Shown: positions 47,135 through 56,018 of the stretch, piece by piece
Numbering within the stretch: the stretch's first letter is position 1
Layout of the letters: every line of letters starts with the position of its first letter
Source of the DNA: Chelonobacter sp050613185
GTDB lineage: Bacteria; Pseudomonadota; Gammaproteobacteria; Enterobacterales; Pasteurellaceae
Assembly: GCF_050613185.1 (NCBI RefSeq)
Contig: NZ_CP192511.1
Location: 1,426,001-1,490,000, forward strand
Length of the DNA stretch: 64,000 nt
Direction of reading: 5' to 3'
Translations under genes and position numbers: made by a program
Notes under the pieces: model-generated
What the model was told of the DNA's origin: nothing
Seen by the model: only the letters and a program-made list of their open reading frames with translations
Databases searched by the model: none

Positions 47135-48109
47135 TTATCCTACAGCTGGATTTACCCAATTTTGGGTTGGTTTTTCAGATTTGAGTGCTGCAATTAAATT
47201 ATCTACGGCACAGCGAGCCATATTATCGCGGGTTTCACTGGTAGCTGAACCGATGTGTGGCAGGAGAACGACATTTTGCAGCGCTATTAACGGAGAGTCG
47301 GGCGGCAGCGGCTCAACCTCAAATACATCCAGTCCAGCAGCTTTAATACTACCGCTTTGCAGAGCTACTATCAGCGCTTGTTGATCGACAATTTTGCCGC
47401 GTGCAGCGTTAATCAAAATGGCAGACGGCTTCATTAAAGCCAGCTTTTCTTTCGAAATCAATTTTTCCGTAGTCGGGACTAGTGGCAGTGTGATACAGAC
47501 AAAATCAGCGCGCCGTAACAAATCATCTAACGGGCAGCGTTCGGCTTGGTATTGCCGTTCAACCTGCTCGTTTACTTGCTTGCCAGTGTACAACACTTTC
47601 ATGTCAAAACCGCAATACGCTCTTTTGGCGACCGCACTTCCAATCCGTCCCATTCCCAGAATACCGATGGTTTTATGATGTACGTCCGTTCCGTAATACT
47701 CGGAACCGATACTGTGTTGCCATTGACCGGTACGGACTAGCATTGACAGCTCTACTGCGCGGCGCGCGGTAGCCAAAATTAAGGTGAAAATCGTATCGGC
47801 GGTTGTATCAGTCAAGACATTGGGAGTGTGCATTAAACGGATACCTCTCTGGGTTAAATCATCGACATTAAATTGATCATAACCGACGGAGATGGTTGAA
47901 ATGGCTTTTAATTTCGGTGCAAATTGTAGCAGTTCTTGTTTGATTGGCACGCTGGCACCGATTAAACCGTCAGCCTGGGCTAAGGCGGCGATCACTTTAT
48001 TGCGGTTATCCGTTGTGATGCCGTCAAAAGTGATGAGATTAAAGTGAGAAGCTAAACGGGCTTTTTGCTCATTCGGGATTTTTTTATAGAGAATAACGGT
48101 TTTTTTCAT
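47135..48109 (-). CDS. D-isomer 2-hydroxyacid dehydrogenase (GhrB-like)
   Basis: A 324-residue NAD(P)-dependent oxidoreductase. The Rossmann fingerprint is GILGMGRIGSAVAKRA. Catalytic residues appear in order: Arg in INAARGKIVDQQALI, Glu in GLDVFEVEPLPPDSPL, and His in LLPHIGSAT. It resembles glyoxylate/hydroxypyruvate or 2-ketogluconate reductase (GhrB). It is the last gene of a minus-strand operon with a sugar kinase, an isomerase and a TRAP transporter, so it probably reduces or oxidises a sugar acid in that pathway. The direction and substrate are not fixed. Confidence 0.9.
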   Translation of the reverse strand: MKKTVILYKKIPNEQKARLASHFNLITFDGITTDNRNKVIAALAQADGLIGASVPIKQELLQFAPKLKAISTISVGYDQFNVDDLTQRGIRLMHTPNVLTDTTADTIFTLILATARRAVELSMLVRTGQWQHSIGSEYYGTDVHHKTIGILGMGRIGSAVAKRAYCGFDMKVLYTGKQVNEQVERQYQAERCPLDDLLRRADFVCITLPLVPTTEKLISKEKLALMKPSAILINAARGKIVDQQALIVALQSGSIKAAGLDVFEVEPLPPDSPLIALQNVVLLPHIGSATSETRDNMARCAVDNLIAALKSEKPTQNWVNPAVG

Positions 48110-48139
48110 TGCTTTATCCTTAAAGTGCGGTTCGATTTA

Positions 48140-49087
48140 TTAAAAAGCGCCCAACTGTTCTCGAGTCGGCAAGCCTTCACTGTCGCCAATCACTTGTATG
48201 GCAAGAGAGCCGATACGATTCCCGCGTTTAGCGGCCTGTATCAATGTTTTTCCTTCCAGTAAGGCACTGATTACTCCTACTGCAAAACCGTCACCGGCAC
48301 CTACCGTGTCAACAATTTTTTCCACAGGACAAGGTGGAATCGTATCTTGATTTCCCTGATGATCTTTGAAGTAAGCCCCTTGTTCGCCCAGTTTAATAAT
48401 GACGGCTTTCACCCCTTTTTCCAGATAAAAATCGGCAATCGCTTCGGCAGCTCTTAAACCGGTTAAAATACGTCCTTCTTTAATGCCTGGCAGTACCCAG
48501 TCGGCTTTGCTGGCGAGTTGGTTTAAACTTCTTACCATCTCTTGTTCGCTTTTCCAAAGTGTCGGACGCAAATTGGGATCAAAAGAGATAGTTTTGCCTG
48601 CCGTTCGCATAAAATCGATCAAATGTAATGATAAGCGGTAGCTGCTGTCGGATAAAGCGGCGGCAACTCCGCTTAAATGCAGGTGACGGGCATTCAGGAA
48701 CGGCGCAGGTGTGAAATCGGCAAGCGATAGATAGCTGGCTGCCGAGCCTTTGCGAAAATATTCTACCGCAGGATCAGTTCCTTGCTCCGCTTTGGCTTTC
48801 AGTTGAAAGCCGGTCGGATAGTGCGGATCAATGCTGACACAATCATGGTGAATATTTTCTTTAGCCAGTTGTTGCAAAATAAATTGTCCGAAAGAGTCAT
48901 TACCAACCCGACTTAACCACGCCACTTTAAACCCGAGACGAGCCAAGCCGGTGGCGACATTGAGTTCCGCACCGGCAACACGTTTGGTGAAATGCGTAAT
49001 TTCAGATAAGTTTCCAGTTTCAGCCGCGACAAACATTGCCATGGCTTCACCATAGGTAATCACATCTAGAATAGGCTGTTTTGACAT
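48140..49087 (-). CDS. PfkB-family sugar kinase (KDG kinase-like)
   Basis: A 315-residue carbohydrate kinase. The PfkB family marks are VAGAELNVATGLARLGF near the start and DTVGAGDGFAVGVISALLEG near the end, where the Asp of GAGD is the catalytic base. The N-terminus ILDVITYGEAMAMFVA resembles 2-dehydro-3-deoxygluconokinase. It probably phosphorylates a keto sugar acid brought in by the TRAP system. It lies four bases after the isomerase gene and 30 bases before the dehydrogenase gene. No KDPG aldolase lies in the window. Confidence 0.88.
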   Translation of the reverse strand: MSKQPILDVITYGEAMAMFVAAETGNLSEITHFTKRVAGAELNVATGLARLGFKVAWLSRVGNDSFGQFILQQLAKENIHHDCVSIDPHYPTGFQLKAKAEQGTDPAVEYFRKGSAASYLSLADFTPAPFLNARHLHLSGVAAALSDSSYRLSLHLIDFMRTAGKTISFDPNLRPTLWKSEQEMVRSLNQLASKADWVLPGIKEGRILTGLRAAEAIADFYLEKGVKAVIIKLGEQGAYFKDHQGNQDTIPPCPVEKIVDTVGAGDGFAVGVISALLEGKTLIQAAKRGNRIGSLAIQVIGDSEGLPTREQLGAF

Positions 49088-49091
49088 AGGG

Positions 49092-49859
49092 TTATCCTCT
49101 CAATAGTTCGACAAAGTGTCGCGATATAGCGACTAAATCGCCGCCGATTAACGGAAACTCAATCCCGCGTGCGACATTTTGCGGTAAATATCGTTGCACG
49201 ATTTGCAAATAGCGATCCTCTTGATTTTTGGGCGGAACAGTTATTCGTTTTCCAGTGGTATCAAGTGCGGTTGATTTAATATGGATATAGCCGACATAAG
49301 CCGCCAACTGTTGGGCGGCAAGTTGCGGATCTTGTTCCGCCCATGCCCAATTACCGCTGTCAAAAGCCAGTCGCAACGGCACATGGTGTCTTGTCAGCCA
49401 TTGGGTAAACGCGACCATGCTATTCAAGTTACCGCTCTTTTTGGCTTGATCATTTTCGATGACACATTGAATTTCAGGGTACATATCCATAATTTGCTTT
49501 AAAGTATCGGCTAATACCGCTGGCGTATCAGGCTTAAAATCACCAAGTGAGAATTTGAGAAGGTCGGCATTAAGTTGCCGTGCTTCAGCAAAATATTGCC
49601 GCAGCTGCGGATGGATTTTTTCCGGTGATATCCACAATGGAAAAGGAACCGAATAGAAGCAGGCTAATTGAGCTTGTTTGATCTTATTCGCCAGTCGGGG
49701 GAGTTCTGACAATACTTCGTCTGAAAATAATTCCCGACGGATTTCAACCCCATCTGCGCCTGAGGCTTTGATGACGGTGAGAATTTCTCCCTGTCCGCCG
49801 ATGCTTTTGATGTAATCGGCTCCATAAGCGGAAGTGGTTATAATTATTTTTCTGCGCAT
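49092..49859 (-). CDS. TIM-barrel sugar isomerase/epimerase
   Basis: A 255-residue protein of the AP-endonuclease-2 like sugar isomerase/epimerase family. Family traits are the opening ADGVEIRRELFSDEVL, the IQCVIENDQ strand with metal-ligand Glu, the LRLAFDSGNWAWA segment (Asp), and YIHIKSTAL (His). It probably converts one keto sugar or sugar acid into another before phosphorylation by the next gene. A LacI-type palindrome lies about 60 bases upstream of its start (49917-49932), so it may also have its own promoter after the regulator gene. Confidence 0.83.
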   Translation of the reverse strand: MRRKIIITTSAYGADYIKSIGGQGEILTVIKASGADGVEIRRELFSDEVLSELPRLANKIKQAQLACFYSVPFPLWISPEKIHPQLRQYFAEARQLNADLLKFSLGDFKPDTPAVLADTLKQIMDMYPEIQCVIENDQAKKSGNLNSMVAFTQWLTRHHVPLRLAFDSGNWAWAEQDPQLAAQQLAAYVGYIHIKSTALDTTGKRITVPPKNQEDRYLQIVQRYLPQNVARGIEFPLIGGDLVAISRHFVELLRG

Positions 49860-49916
49860 AATGTGTATTCCTTGATTTTTATTTTTCTCTAATTTTATTT
49901 TCTATCAGTTAATTGG

Positions 49917-49932
49917 TTGGAACCGATACCAT
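49917..49932. promoter_or_regulatory. LacI-family operator candidate
   Basis: TTGGAACCGATACCAT resembles the palindrome ATGGAACTGGTTCCAT at 53924-53939 and shows the GGAAC/ACC half-sites. It lies between the LacI gene and the isomerase gene, at a sensible place for a second promoter under the same regulator. Confidence 0.55.
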
Positions 49933-49968
49933 TTCTTGTTAAAAAAGAGACGGTAACTCCCTTTTGGC

Positions 49969-50982
49969 TTAAGCCGATTCTCTGATGATTAATTCCCCCG
50001 GATAGAATACATTTTGAAAATCCGAAGTGTCGCCATTCATGCGTTGATAGAGTAATTCGAAAGCGTTAAAACCTATTTGGAACGTCGGTTGCTTCAGCGT
50101 CGTGATTCCGCCGCCGACCAGCGCGGCCCAAATTGGATCGTCAAAACCGATTAAGCCGATATCTTTGCCCCATTCTAATTTCAAGCGTTTTAGAGAAAGC
50201 GAGATATTTAGTGTAACGGCACCGTTAACCGAGATAATCGCTTTGCGCATACCGCGATTTTTGGCACAAAATTCAGTAATGACGCTATCCATTTTTTGTT
50301 GATCCTTGCTGCTGACTAATTCAGCGACTGTGCCACTACAGTGTTGATTTGCCGTAATTATTTGTTTGAACGTGTCAGTGTGTTTTTGGCGCGGTTGTAT
50401 ATCGTTAATCGTTTCCGTGATAAATAAAATTGCTTCAAAACCGCTACGAATGAGATGTTCCGTCACTAACGTAGAGGCTTGTTCGTTATCCAGACCTACG
50501 ACATCGCAATTCAGCTCATGGATTTGCCGATCGATAGAGACAATAGGGAGAGAAAATTGTTTAAAGTTATCGTCATGAGTGCGTAGTGCATGGATAATGA
50601 CACCTTCAACTTGATAGCTGAACATCAATTGTAAAATCTGTTTTTCTTGCTCAAACTGATTATTGGTATTAAAAACAAGCAAGGTATAACCATATTCACG
50701 GCTGGCGGCCTCGATCCCTTGCATGACATCAATGGAATAGGGATTATTGATGTCGGCAAAGATCAGCGCAATCAGTCGGGTGCGCCCGCGTTTCATACTT
50801 CGAGCGATTTGGCTAGGTTGGTAATTCAGCGTTTCGATGGCTTGTGCAATCTTCTTTTGCATATTATCCGACAGCACATGAAATTCGCCGTTCAGATAGC
50901 GCGATACACTGGTTTTTCCTACTTTTGCCAAGGTTGCCACATCGCTAATCGTGGCTTTTTTATTTCTCGAAGTTGTTTTCAT
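49969..50982 (-). CDS. LacI-family transcriptional regulator of the TRAP/sugar-acid operon
   Basis: A 337-residue regulator with a LacI DNA-binding head (ATISDVATLAKVGKTSVSRYLNGEF) and a periplasmic-binding-like sensor domain (LIALIFADINNPYSIDVMQGIE, then IGLIGFDDPIWAALVGGGITTLKQP). The start at 50982 is preferred; another ATG lies nine bases upstream. It is embedded in the operon between dctM and the isomerase, so it probably controls these genes and itself. Two palindromes (53924-53939 and 49917-49932) are likely operators. Confidence 0.9.
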   Translation of the reverse strand: MKTTSRNKKATISDVATLAKVGKTSVSRYLNGEFHVLSDNMQKKIAQAIETLNYQPSQIARSMKRGRTRLIALIFADINNPYSIDVMQGIEAASREYGYTLLVFNTNNQFEQEKQILQLMFSYQVEGVIIHALRTHDDNFKQFSLPIVSIDRQIHELNCDVVGLDNEQASTLVTEHLIRSGFEAILFITETINDIQPRQKHTDTFKQIITANQHCSGTVAELVSSKDQQKMDSVITEFCAKNRGMRKAIISVNGAVTLNISLSLKRLKLEWGKDIGLIGFDDPIWAALVGGGITTLKQPTFQIGFNAFELLYQRMNGDTSDFQNVFYPGELIIRESA

Positions 50983-51000
50983 ATTATACATGCCTAATGA

Positions 51001-52272
51001 TTATAAAAAGACATTATTCAATAAAATGGCCGGCATGAAAATAACAATAGCCAATACAATTAAAATAATTGTAATATACGGCATCACTGCTTTAAAGGAT
51101 CTGTCAATGGGCAGATTACCAATCACACTGGCAATTAATAAACACAATCCGTAAGGCGGTGTGACCAATCCTACTGACAGGGTAATAATGATGACAATAC
51201 CTAGTTGTATCGGATCAACGCCTATTGTTTGCGCCACCGGATAAATTACTGGTACGAATAAGACCATCGCAGGGATAGCATCCATAAAAGTACCGATAAA
51301 CAGGAAGAATAAAATAATCAGCAATAGAAATACATATTGGCTGCCGCCGATATCATTGAAGAAACCGGCAACTAAGGTATTGATTCTGAAATAGCCTAAA
51401 AACTCACCTAAAGCGGAAGCTGCGGCCAAGGCGAATAAAGACAAGCAGCTTAATTTTAAGGTTTCGATTAAAATTTTCGGTAAATCTCGAAAGGTAATCG
51501 TTTTATAGAAATAAGCACTGACGAAGTAAGCATATAAGGCAGCAAAAGCGGCGGCTTCGGTCGGTGTAAACACGCCGAAAACAATTCCACCGATAATAAT
51601 CAGAGGCGTGATCAATGCCGGAATCGAGTTTTTAAAGAGTTGCAGAAAAACGTTCCACGGCATTTTTGCTTCGCGCGGCAGTGCACTACGAACCGCAACA
51701 TAATAGATAAAGAACATCATGCCGAGACCGATGGCAATACCGGGTAAAATGCCGCCGATAAACAGTTTACCGACGGAGGTATTGGTTAATCCGCCGTAGA
51801 TTACCATCGTGATGCTAGGCGGAATAATGCTGCCGATGGTGGAAGAGGCAGCGGTCACCCCCACCGCCATTTCACGGCTGTAGCCTTTTTCAAGCATATT
51901 CGGAATTAAAATTTTTCCTACACCGGCGGTATCGGCTTGTGAAGAACCGCTTACACCGGCAAACAACATGGATACCATCACATTGGCATGGCCTAAACCA
52001 CCGGGACAACGCCCGACGATCCCTAAGGAAAAATCAATCAGTTTTCTTGAAATATTGCCTTGGTTCATAATAGTGGCGGTTAATACAAAGAGCGGTACGG
52101 CCAACAACACATAAGAGTTCAAACCGTAAAACATCTTCATCGGAATCATGGTATTCGGCACGCCGCTGATTGTCGCGATACCGATTAATGCGGCGATTGC
52201 AATGGAAAATGCAATTGGAATACCGATAAGAATCAGCACGATAAATAGGATTGTTACCAATAATAGCGTCAT
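51001..52272 (-). CDS. dctM: TRAP transporter large permease (DctM)
   Basis: A 423-residue inner-membrane protein with about 12 membrane segments, the transport channel of a TRAP sodium-driven importer. Family features are GIPIAFSIAIAALIGI, the GGLGHANVMVSMLFAGVSGSSQADTAGVGKIL region and GLVTPPYGLCLLIAS near the end. It overlaps dctQ by four bases. With DctQ and DctP it imports an acidic substrate, probably a sugar acid, given the downstream kinase, isomerase and dehydrogenase. Confidence 0.94.
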   Translation of the reverse strand: MTLLLVTILFIVLILIGIPIAFSIAIAALIGIATISGVPNTMIPMKMFYGLNSYVLLAVPLFVLTATIMNQGNISRKLIDFSLGIVGRCPGGLGHANVMVSMLFAGVSGSSQADTAGVGKILIPNMLEKGYSREMAVGVTAASSTIGSIIPPSITMVIYGGLTNTSVGKLFIGGILPGIAIGLGMMFFIYYVAVRSALPREAKMPWNVFLQLFKNSIPALITPLIIIGGIVFGVFTPTEAAAFAALYAYFVSAYFYKTITFRDLPKILIETLKLSCLSLFALAAASALGEFLGYFRINTLVAGFFNDIGGSQYVFLLLIILFFLFIGTFMDAIPAMVLFVPVIYPVAQTIGVDPIQLGIVIIITLSVGLVTPPYGLCLLIASVIGNLPIDRSFKAVMPYITIILIVLAIVIFMPAILLNNVFL

Positions 52273-52787
52273 GATTTTTCTCCTAATGTGTCATCGGTAT
52301 CATCAGATAGCGGCGTGCCGTTTTTAAGTGCGGTGATCTGTTTAATCATATCTTCAACTAAATAGATCACGATACTGATAAAGGTAATCGGCAGGATCAG
52401 CCAGACATAACCTTGTTTTAAACTTGGAATACTAATCCAACGCGAGTTCCAGAAAGTACTGGTGATTTCTGCACTGTAGACAAAGCAAAAAGCACAGAAA
52501 ACGATGATAATGACATCTTGTACAATAAGCAGAAGCGGTTTTTTCTGCGGTGAAAACTGGCCGTTCAGCAGCGTGAAGCTGAAATGTTGTTTGTGTTTGG
52601 CCATCACCGCGGCACCCAGCAACATAGACCAGATAAATGCGTTAACCGAGATTTCTTCGGTCCATGTGGCGCTAATGCCTAAATAGCGAGTGCCGACTTG
52701 GAGCAGGGTGGTGATGACAAAAATCACCAAAAGCAGTGTACCGAGCCACAGTTGTATTTTTTCCAAATAATCAGTCAATTTTTGCAT
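52269..52787 (-). CDS. dctQ: TRAP transporter small permease (DctQ)
   Basis: A 172-residue protein with four membrane segments, typical of DctQ, which pairs with DctM. The second segment bears RYLGISATWTEEISVNAFIWSMLLGAAV, the family mark. It sits 58 bases after dctP and overlaps dctM. An uptake signal is found near its end (about 52325). Confidence 0.92.
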   Translation of the reverse strand: MQKLTDYLEKIQLWLGTLLLVIFVITTLLQVGTRYLGISATWTEEISVNAFIWSMLLGAAVMAKHKQHFSFTLLNGQFSPQKKPLLLIVQDVIIIVFCAFCFVYSAEITSTFWNSRWISIPSLKQGYVWLILPITFISIVIYLVEDMIKQITALKNGTPLSDDTDDTLGEKS

Positions 52788-52845
52788 ATATCCCCCTGAT
52801 CCAAGGTTATAACAAAATAAATTCTAACAATTTAACCAATTGAAT

Positions 52846-53847
52846 TTATTTTGTATTTCTGATTTGTTGTAATGTATCTGTCATACCGTGTTTTTTCGCC
52901 CATTGATCTTGAATGGTTTGGGCGGTGGCACTGAACGGTTGCGTATCCACGCTGTTAATCACGGCGCCGTCTGCAATCGCTTTGTCTTTATACTGATTTT
53001 CTTCACTATAAATAGCATTGCGTTCAGCCTGTGTCGCTTCTTTGATTGCGGTTTCTAATATTGTTTTTTGCTCTTCACTCATACTGTCCCAAACATTTGC
53101 CTTCATTAATAAAAGGCGCGTTGTGTAATCATGGGCGGTTTCGGAAATATATTTTCCGTTAGCGGTTTTGTGATGTTCCATCGGTACAAGATACGGATAA
53201 GCATTTTCAGAACCGTCCACTACATTACTGGCTAAGGCTTGATATAGCTCCGCCCAGGCTACGGAAGTAGGAATCGCCCCGATTGAGGTCCAAAAATCGG
53301 ACACTACACCAGCGGTTTGCGTTCTGATTTTTAATCCTTTGGCATCATCAGGTGTATTAATCGGTTTTTTACCGTACCAATGGCGCACACCGGCAGTCCA
53401 GTAGGCGATGACATAGTATTTATTCCCCGATTTTTGATAAATGATATCGGCAATTTTCTTGCCGATATCACTGTCAACCACTTTCTCCCAGTGACTATAG
53501 TTATTGAATAGGTAGAGTAAAGAAAACAGATCCACTTCATCGATACCGGCAGAAGTCATAAATCCCGGTGAAACCAACACGATATCTGCACCGCCCAAGA
53601 CGAGTTTTTCAACTAACTCGTTTTCGTTCGTACCGATAGTTCCGGCATGAACTTCGATATCAAATTTTCCGGATTGTTCGGCGGACTCTTTCAGTTTTAG
53701 CATGCCGGTTTGGTATGGACTGGTTATATTGGTTTGGTTGTGTGCGGCAACCAATTTTATCGGTTTATCACCATTATTGTTTGTGTTCTCTGCTTCTCCA
53801 CACCCGATAATTGCGATTGACATTAACAACATTAATACTTTTTTCAT
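52846..53847 (-). CDS. dctP: TRAP transporter substrate-binding protein (DctP), probable lipoprotein
   Basis: A 333-residue binding protein from the ATG at 53847. The N-terminus MKKVLMLLMSIAIIGC has a lipobox-like IIGC with C16 as a possible lipid site, so it may be tethered, unlike typical free periplasmic DctP proteins. The conserved Arg that grips the substrate carboxylate is in GLKIRTQ, and VVDGSENAYPYLVPMEHHK is the family stretch. It is the first gene of the minus-strand operon and has an operator-like palindrome about 80 bases upstream (53924-53939). The ligand is probably a sugar acid. Confidence 0.9.
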   Translation of the reverse strand: MKKVLMLLMSIAIIGCGEAENTNNNGDKPIKLVAAHNQTNITSPYQTGMLKLKESAEQSGKFDIEVHAGTIGTNENELVEKLVLGGADIVLVSPGFMTSAGIDEVDLFSLLYLFNNYSHWEKVVDSDIGKKIADIIYQKSGNKYYVIAYWTAGVRHWYGKKPINTPDDAKGLKIRTQTAGVVSDFWTSIGAIPTSVAWAELYQALASNVVDGSENAYPYLVPMEHHKTANGKYISETAHDYTTRLLLMKANVWDSMSEEQKTILETAIKEATQAERNAIYSEENQYKDKAIADGAVINSVDTQPFSATAQTIQDQWAKKHGMTDTLQQIRNTK

Positions 53848-53923
53848 AAATAACTCCGTTAAATTATGATTTCTGCCCATCTTAGCGTTTGCTAAAAAGA
53901 ATTTTAGCTAGTAAAAAACTATC

Positions 53924-53939
53924 ATGGAACTGGTTCCAT
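53924..53939. promoter_or_regulatory. LacI-type operator before dctP
   Basis: ATGGAACTGGTTCCAT is a perfect palindrome with a two-base centre. It lies in the promoter region of dctP and has a relative at 49917-49932. Confidence 0.7.
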
Positions 53940-54051
53940 TTATTAAAAAATAGACAGATTTGTGATCTGGGTGGCACTTTAGTGAGAAATTTGTGATATG
54001 GATCAATATTTTTGATGGTGAAAGAGAAGTTGCGCTAACACTAAAAAATCA

Positions 54052-55077
54052 TCAAGCACTCCCCCTCTCTAATAACTTAATCGGTACACTGATGATTTCA
54101 GGCAAAAGTGAGGTATTTTCTTGTTGTAGCAGGGTTTGCAGTTTTTTGCCGGCGAGTTCGCCCATTTTTTCATAAGGAATTTGGATGGTGGTTAAACGCG
54201 GATGAATCACGTTGCCGATGTCCAAACCGCCCATGCCGACAATGGCGATATCGTATGGTACGGCGATGTGCTTGCGGGCAAGTTCGCATAGCGCACCGCA
54301 TGCCAATTCATCGGAGAGAAAAACATAGGCGTCGATTTGCCCCCACTCTAATAGGGCTTCATTGAATAATTCGGCACCTGTTGAAAACGTAGTCTCAGCC
54401 GGACGATGTAGCACCAAGTGCGGGCTGATGTGCTGACTTAATAATGCGCTCTGCCAGCTTTCCAAATAGTGCTGAAAGGTTGCGCTATCTTGCATGGCGG
54501 AAAGTAAACCCAGATTGCGGTAACCTTTTTTCACTAAAAATGTAATTAAAGTTTGTATTGCCGCTTTGCTGTCCACGCCAATATTAATCCCCAAAGGGGC
54601 AGGCTTGATCGCGCCAATTTCAATCACCGGAATCGTACTGTTTTTTATCCATTGCGCCTCTTTTGGCGGACAAGCAAGGTTCAATAAGATAATCGCCGCC
54701 GGCGCATTATTGATCAACTCCTTGAACCAGCTCGTGCCGTTGGCGATTAAGATAACCAATTGAAGATTCTGCATTTTTAGGCTTTGTTGCAAAGCGGATA
54801 AAATCAGACAATTTTCGCTTGAGGTGAGTGAAGAGGTGACCACAACCACGTTACGTGACGAAACCGATGCCAACTCTCTGGCGGCGGAATTGGGGATATA
54901 ACCCAATTGTTTGACCGCACTTTCGATTTTATTGCGTAAGTTGTCCGACACCAATTCCGGTGTGCGTAAGGCGCGCGATACCGTCATCTGCCCTACGCCG
55001 ACCCGTTTGGCAACATCTGCCAGGGTTACCCTGCCGGTGGTGCGTCGGGTTCGTGTTGGAGGTGTGCTGGAAGACAT
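54052..55077 (-). CDS. LacI-family regulator (GntR/IdnR-like)
   Basis: A 341-residue regulator with a LacI head (VTLADVAKRVGVGQMTVSRALRTPELV) and sensor domain (IPVIEIGAIKPAPLGINIGVDSKAAIQ, IAIVGMGGLDIGNVIHPRLTTIQIPYEKMG). The overall form resembles gluconate regulators GntR/IdnR. It is divergent from an ascorbate-type PTS operon. Two palindromes in the 164-base spacer, at 55150-55163 and 55183-55196, resemble the GntR operator with TTAGCGCTA core. It probably represses the PTS genes; the inducer is unknown. Confidence 0.88.
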   Translation of the reverse strand: MSSSTPPTRTRRTTGRVTLADVAKRVGVGQMTVSRALRTPELVSDNLRNKIESAVKQLGYIPNSAARELASVSSRNVVVVTSSLTSSENCLILSALQQSLKMQNLQLVILIANGTSWFKELINNAPAAIILLNLACPPKEAQWIKNSTIPVIEIGAIKPAPLGINIGVDSKAAIQTLITFLVKKGYRNLGLLSAMQDSATFQHYLESWQSALLSQHISPHLVLHRPAETTFSTGAELFNEALLEWGQIDAYVFLSDELACGALCELARKHIAVPYDIAIVGMGGLDIGNVIHPRLTTIQIPYEKMGELAGKKLQTLLQQENTSLLPEIISVPIKLLERGSA

Positions 55078-55149
55078 GTGTTGCCCTTATGGATTTTTAT
55101 TCAAAGTATAACAAACAAATCAGTGAAAACAGCTTATTGTATTAAAAAC

Positions 55150-55196
55150 GTTAGTGCTATCACAAAATCAGACTTATTTGATTGATAGCGCTAACA
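55150..55196. promoter_or_regulatory. Paired GntR-like operators between regulator and PTS genes
   Basis: GTTAGTGCTATCAC (55150-55163) and TGATAGCGCTAACA (55183-55196) are related palindromes, 33 bases apart (three helical turns) and inverted relative to each other. They fit binding of a LacI-family dimer pair with looping. Confidence 0.72.
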
Positions 55197-55241
55197 TTGC
55201 TGTTTACACTTTGGATATCGTCATCATCTGGAGAACGAACT

Positions 55242-55682
55242 ATGCTGAAATCTTATCTTCCCCTTGCGCATATCCAATTGGTCGAGTCGGTTTCCGACTG
55301 GCAACAGGCGGTTAAACAATGCGCACAACCGTTGTTGGACGGGCAGCTGATCGAGCCGCGTTATCTGGATCGTATTTTTCAGCTGTATGAGGAAATCGGA
55401 CCTTATTTTGTGATTGCGCCGCAAATTGCCATGCCGCACGCCCGGCCGGAAGACGGGGCGTTGGCTCAAGCGCTCTCGCTATTGGTGATCAAGCAGGGAA
55501 TTGATTTCGGATCAGAAAATGATCCGGTCAAGCTGGTGATTTTATTGGCGGCGAAGGACAATTCCTCCCATTTGGATATGCTGGCGGCGGTCGCCGAATT
55601 GTTGGCTGATGAAAGTGCGGTCGAGGAAATAATCGGAGCGGCGGATATCGAACATATCGCCGCAGTAGCACATCGTTATTAA
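55242..55682 (+). CDS. PTS EIIA component (ascorbate/mannitol-like, UlaC type)
   Basis: A 146-residue EIIA of the PTS_EIIA_2 family. The phosphorylated His is H66 in IAMPHARPEDGA. It accepts phosphate from HPr and passes it to EIIB. The start at 55242 follows GGAGA; the open frame extends 20 codons further upstream through the operator region and is not used. It is first in an A-B-C operon. No ulaD, E or F genes follow, so the transported sugar cannot be taken as ascorbate. Confidence 0.9.
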   Translation: MLKSYLPLAHIQLVESVSDWQQAVKQCAQPLLDGQLIEPRYLDRIFQLYEEIGPYFVIAPQIAMPHARPEDGALAQALSLLVIKQGIDFGSENDPVKLVILLAAKDNSSHLDMLAAVAELLADESAVEEIIGAADIEHIAAVAHRY

Positions 55683-55723
55683 CTTTATTTAACAACCGGT
55701 ATTAAAACGAAAGGAGCAACAGT

Positions 55724-55993
55724 ATGAAAATTATGGCAGTCTGCGGACATGGTTTGGGCAGCAGCTTTATGATGGAAATGAACATCAAGAAAGCCTTGGT
55801 GAAGTTAGGGATTGAGGCTGAAGTCGGGCATACCGATTTGGCGTCGGTAACGCCGAATGAAGCGGATGTGTTTGTGATGGCGCGCGATATCGCCGAAAGC
55901 AGCAGTGTTTCGCCGGATAAAATTGTGGTGGTGACCAACATCGTCAGCGCTGCGGAATTTGAACAAAAATTAGGCGAGTATTTTAATCGCTGA
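55724..55993 (+). CDS. PTS EIIB component (UlaB type)
   Basis: An 89-residue EIIB with the phosphocysteine C7 in VCGHGLGSSFM, typical of the ascorbate family. It passes phosphate to the sugar during uptake through the EIIC channel. AAGGAG precedes the start. It is placed between EIIA and EIIC. Confidence 0.92.
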   Translation: MKIMAVCGHGLGSSFMMEMNIKKALVKLGIEAEVGHTDLASVTPNEADVFVMARDIAESSSVSPDKIVVVTNIVSAAEFEQKLGEYFNR

Positions 55994-56018
55994 GTTTTAA
56001 CCGATAAGGAGTTTGATG

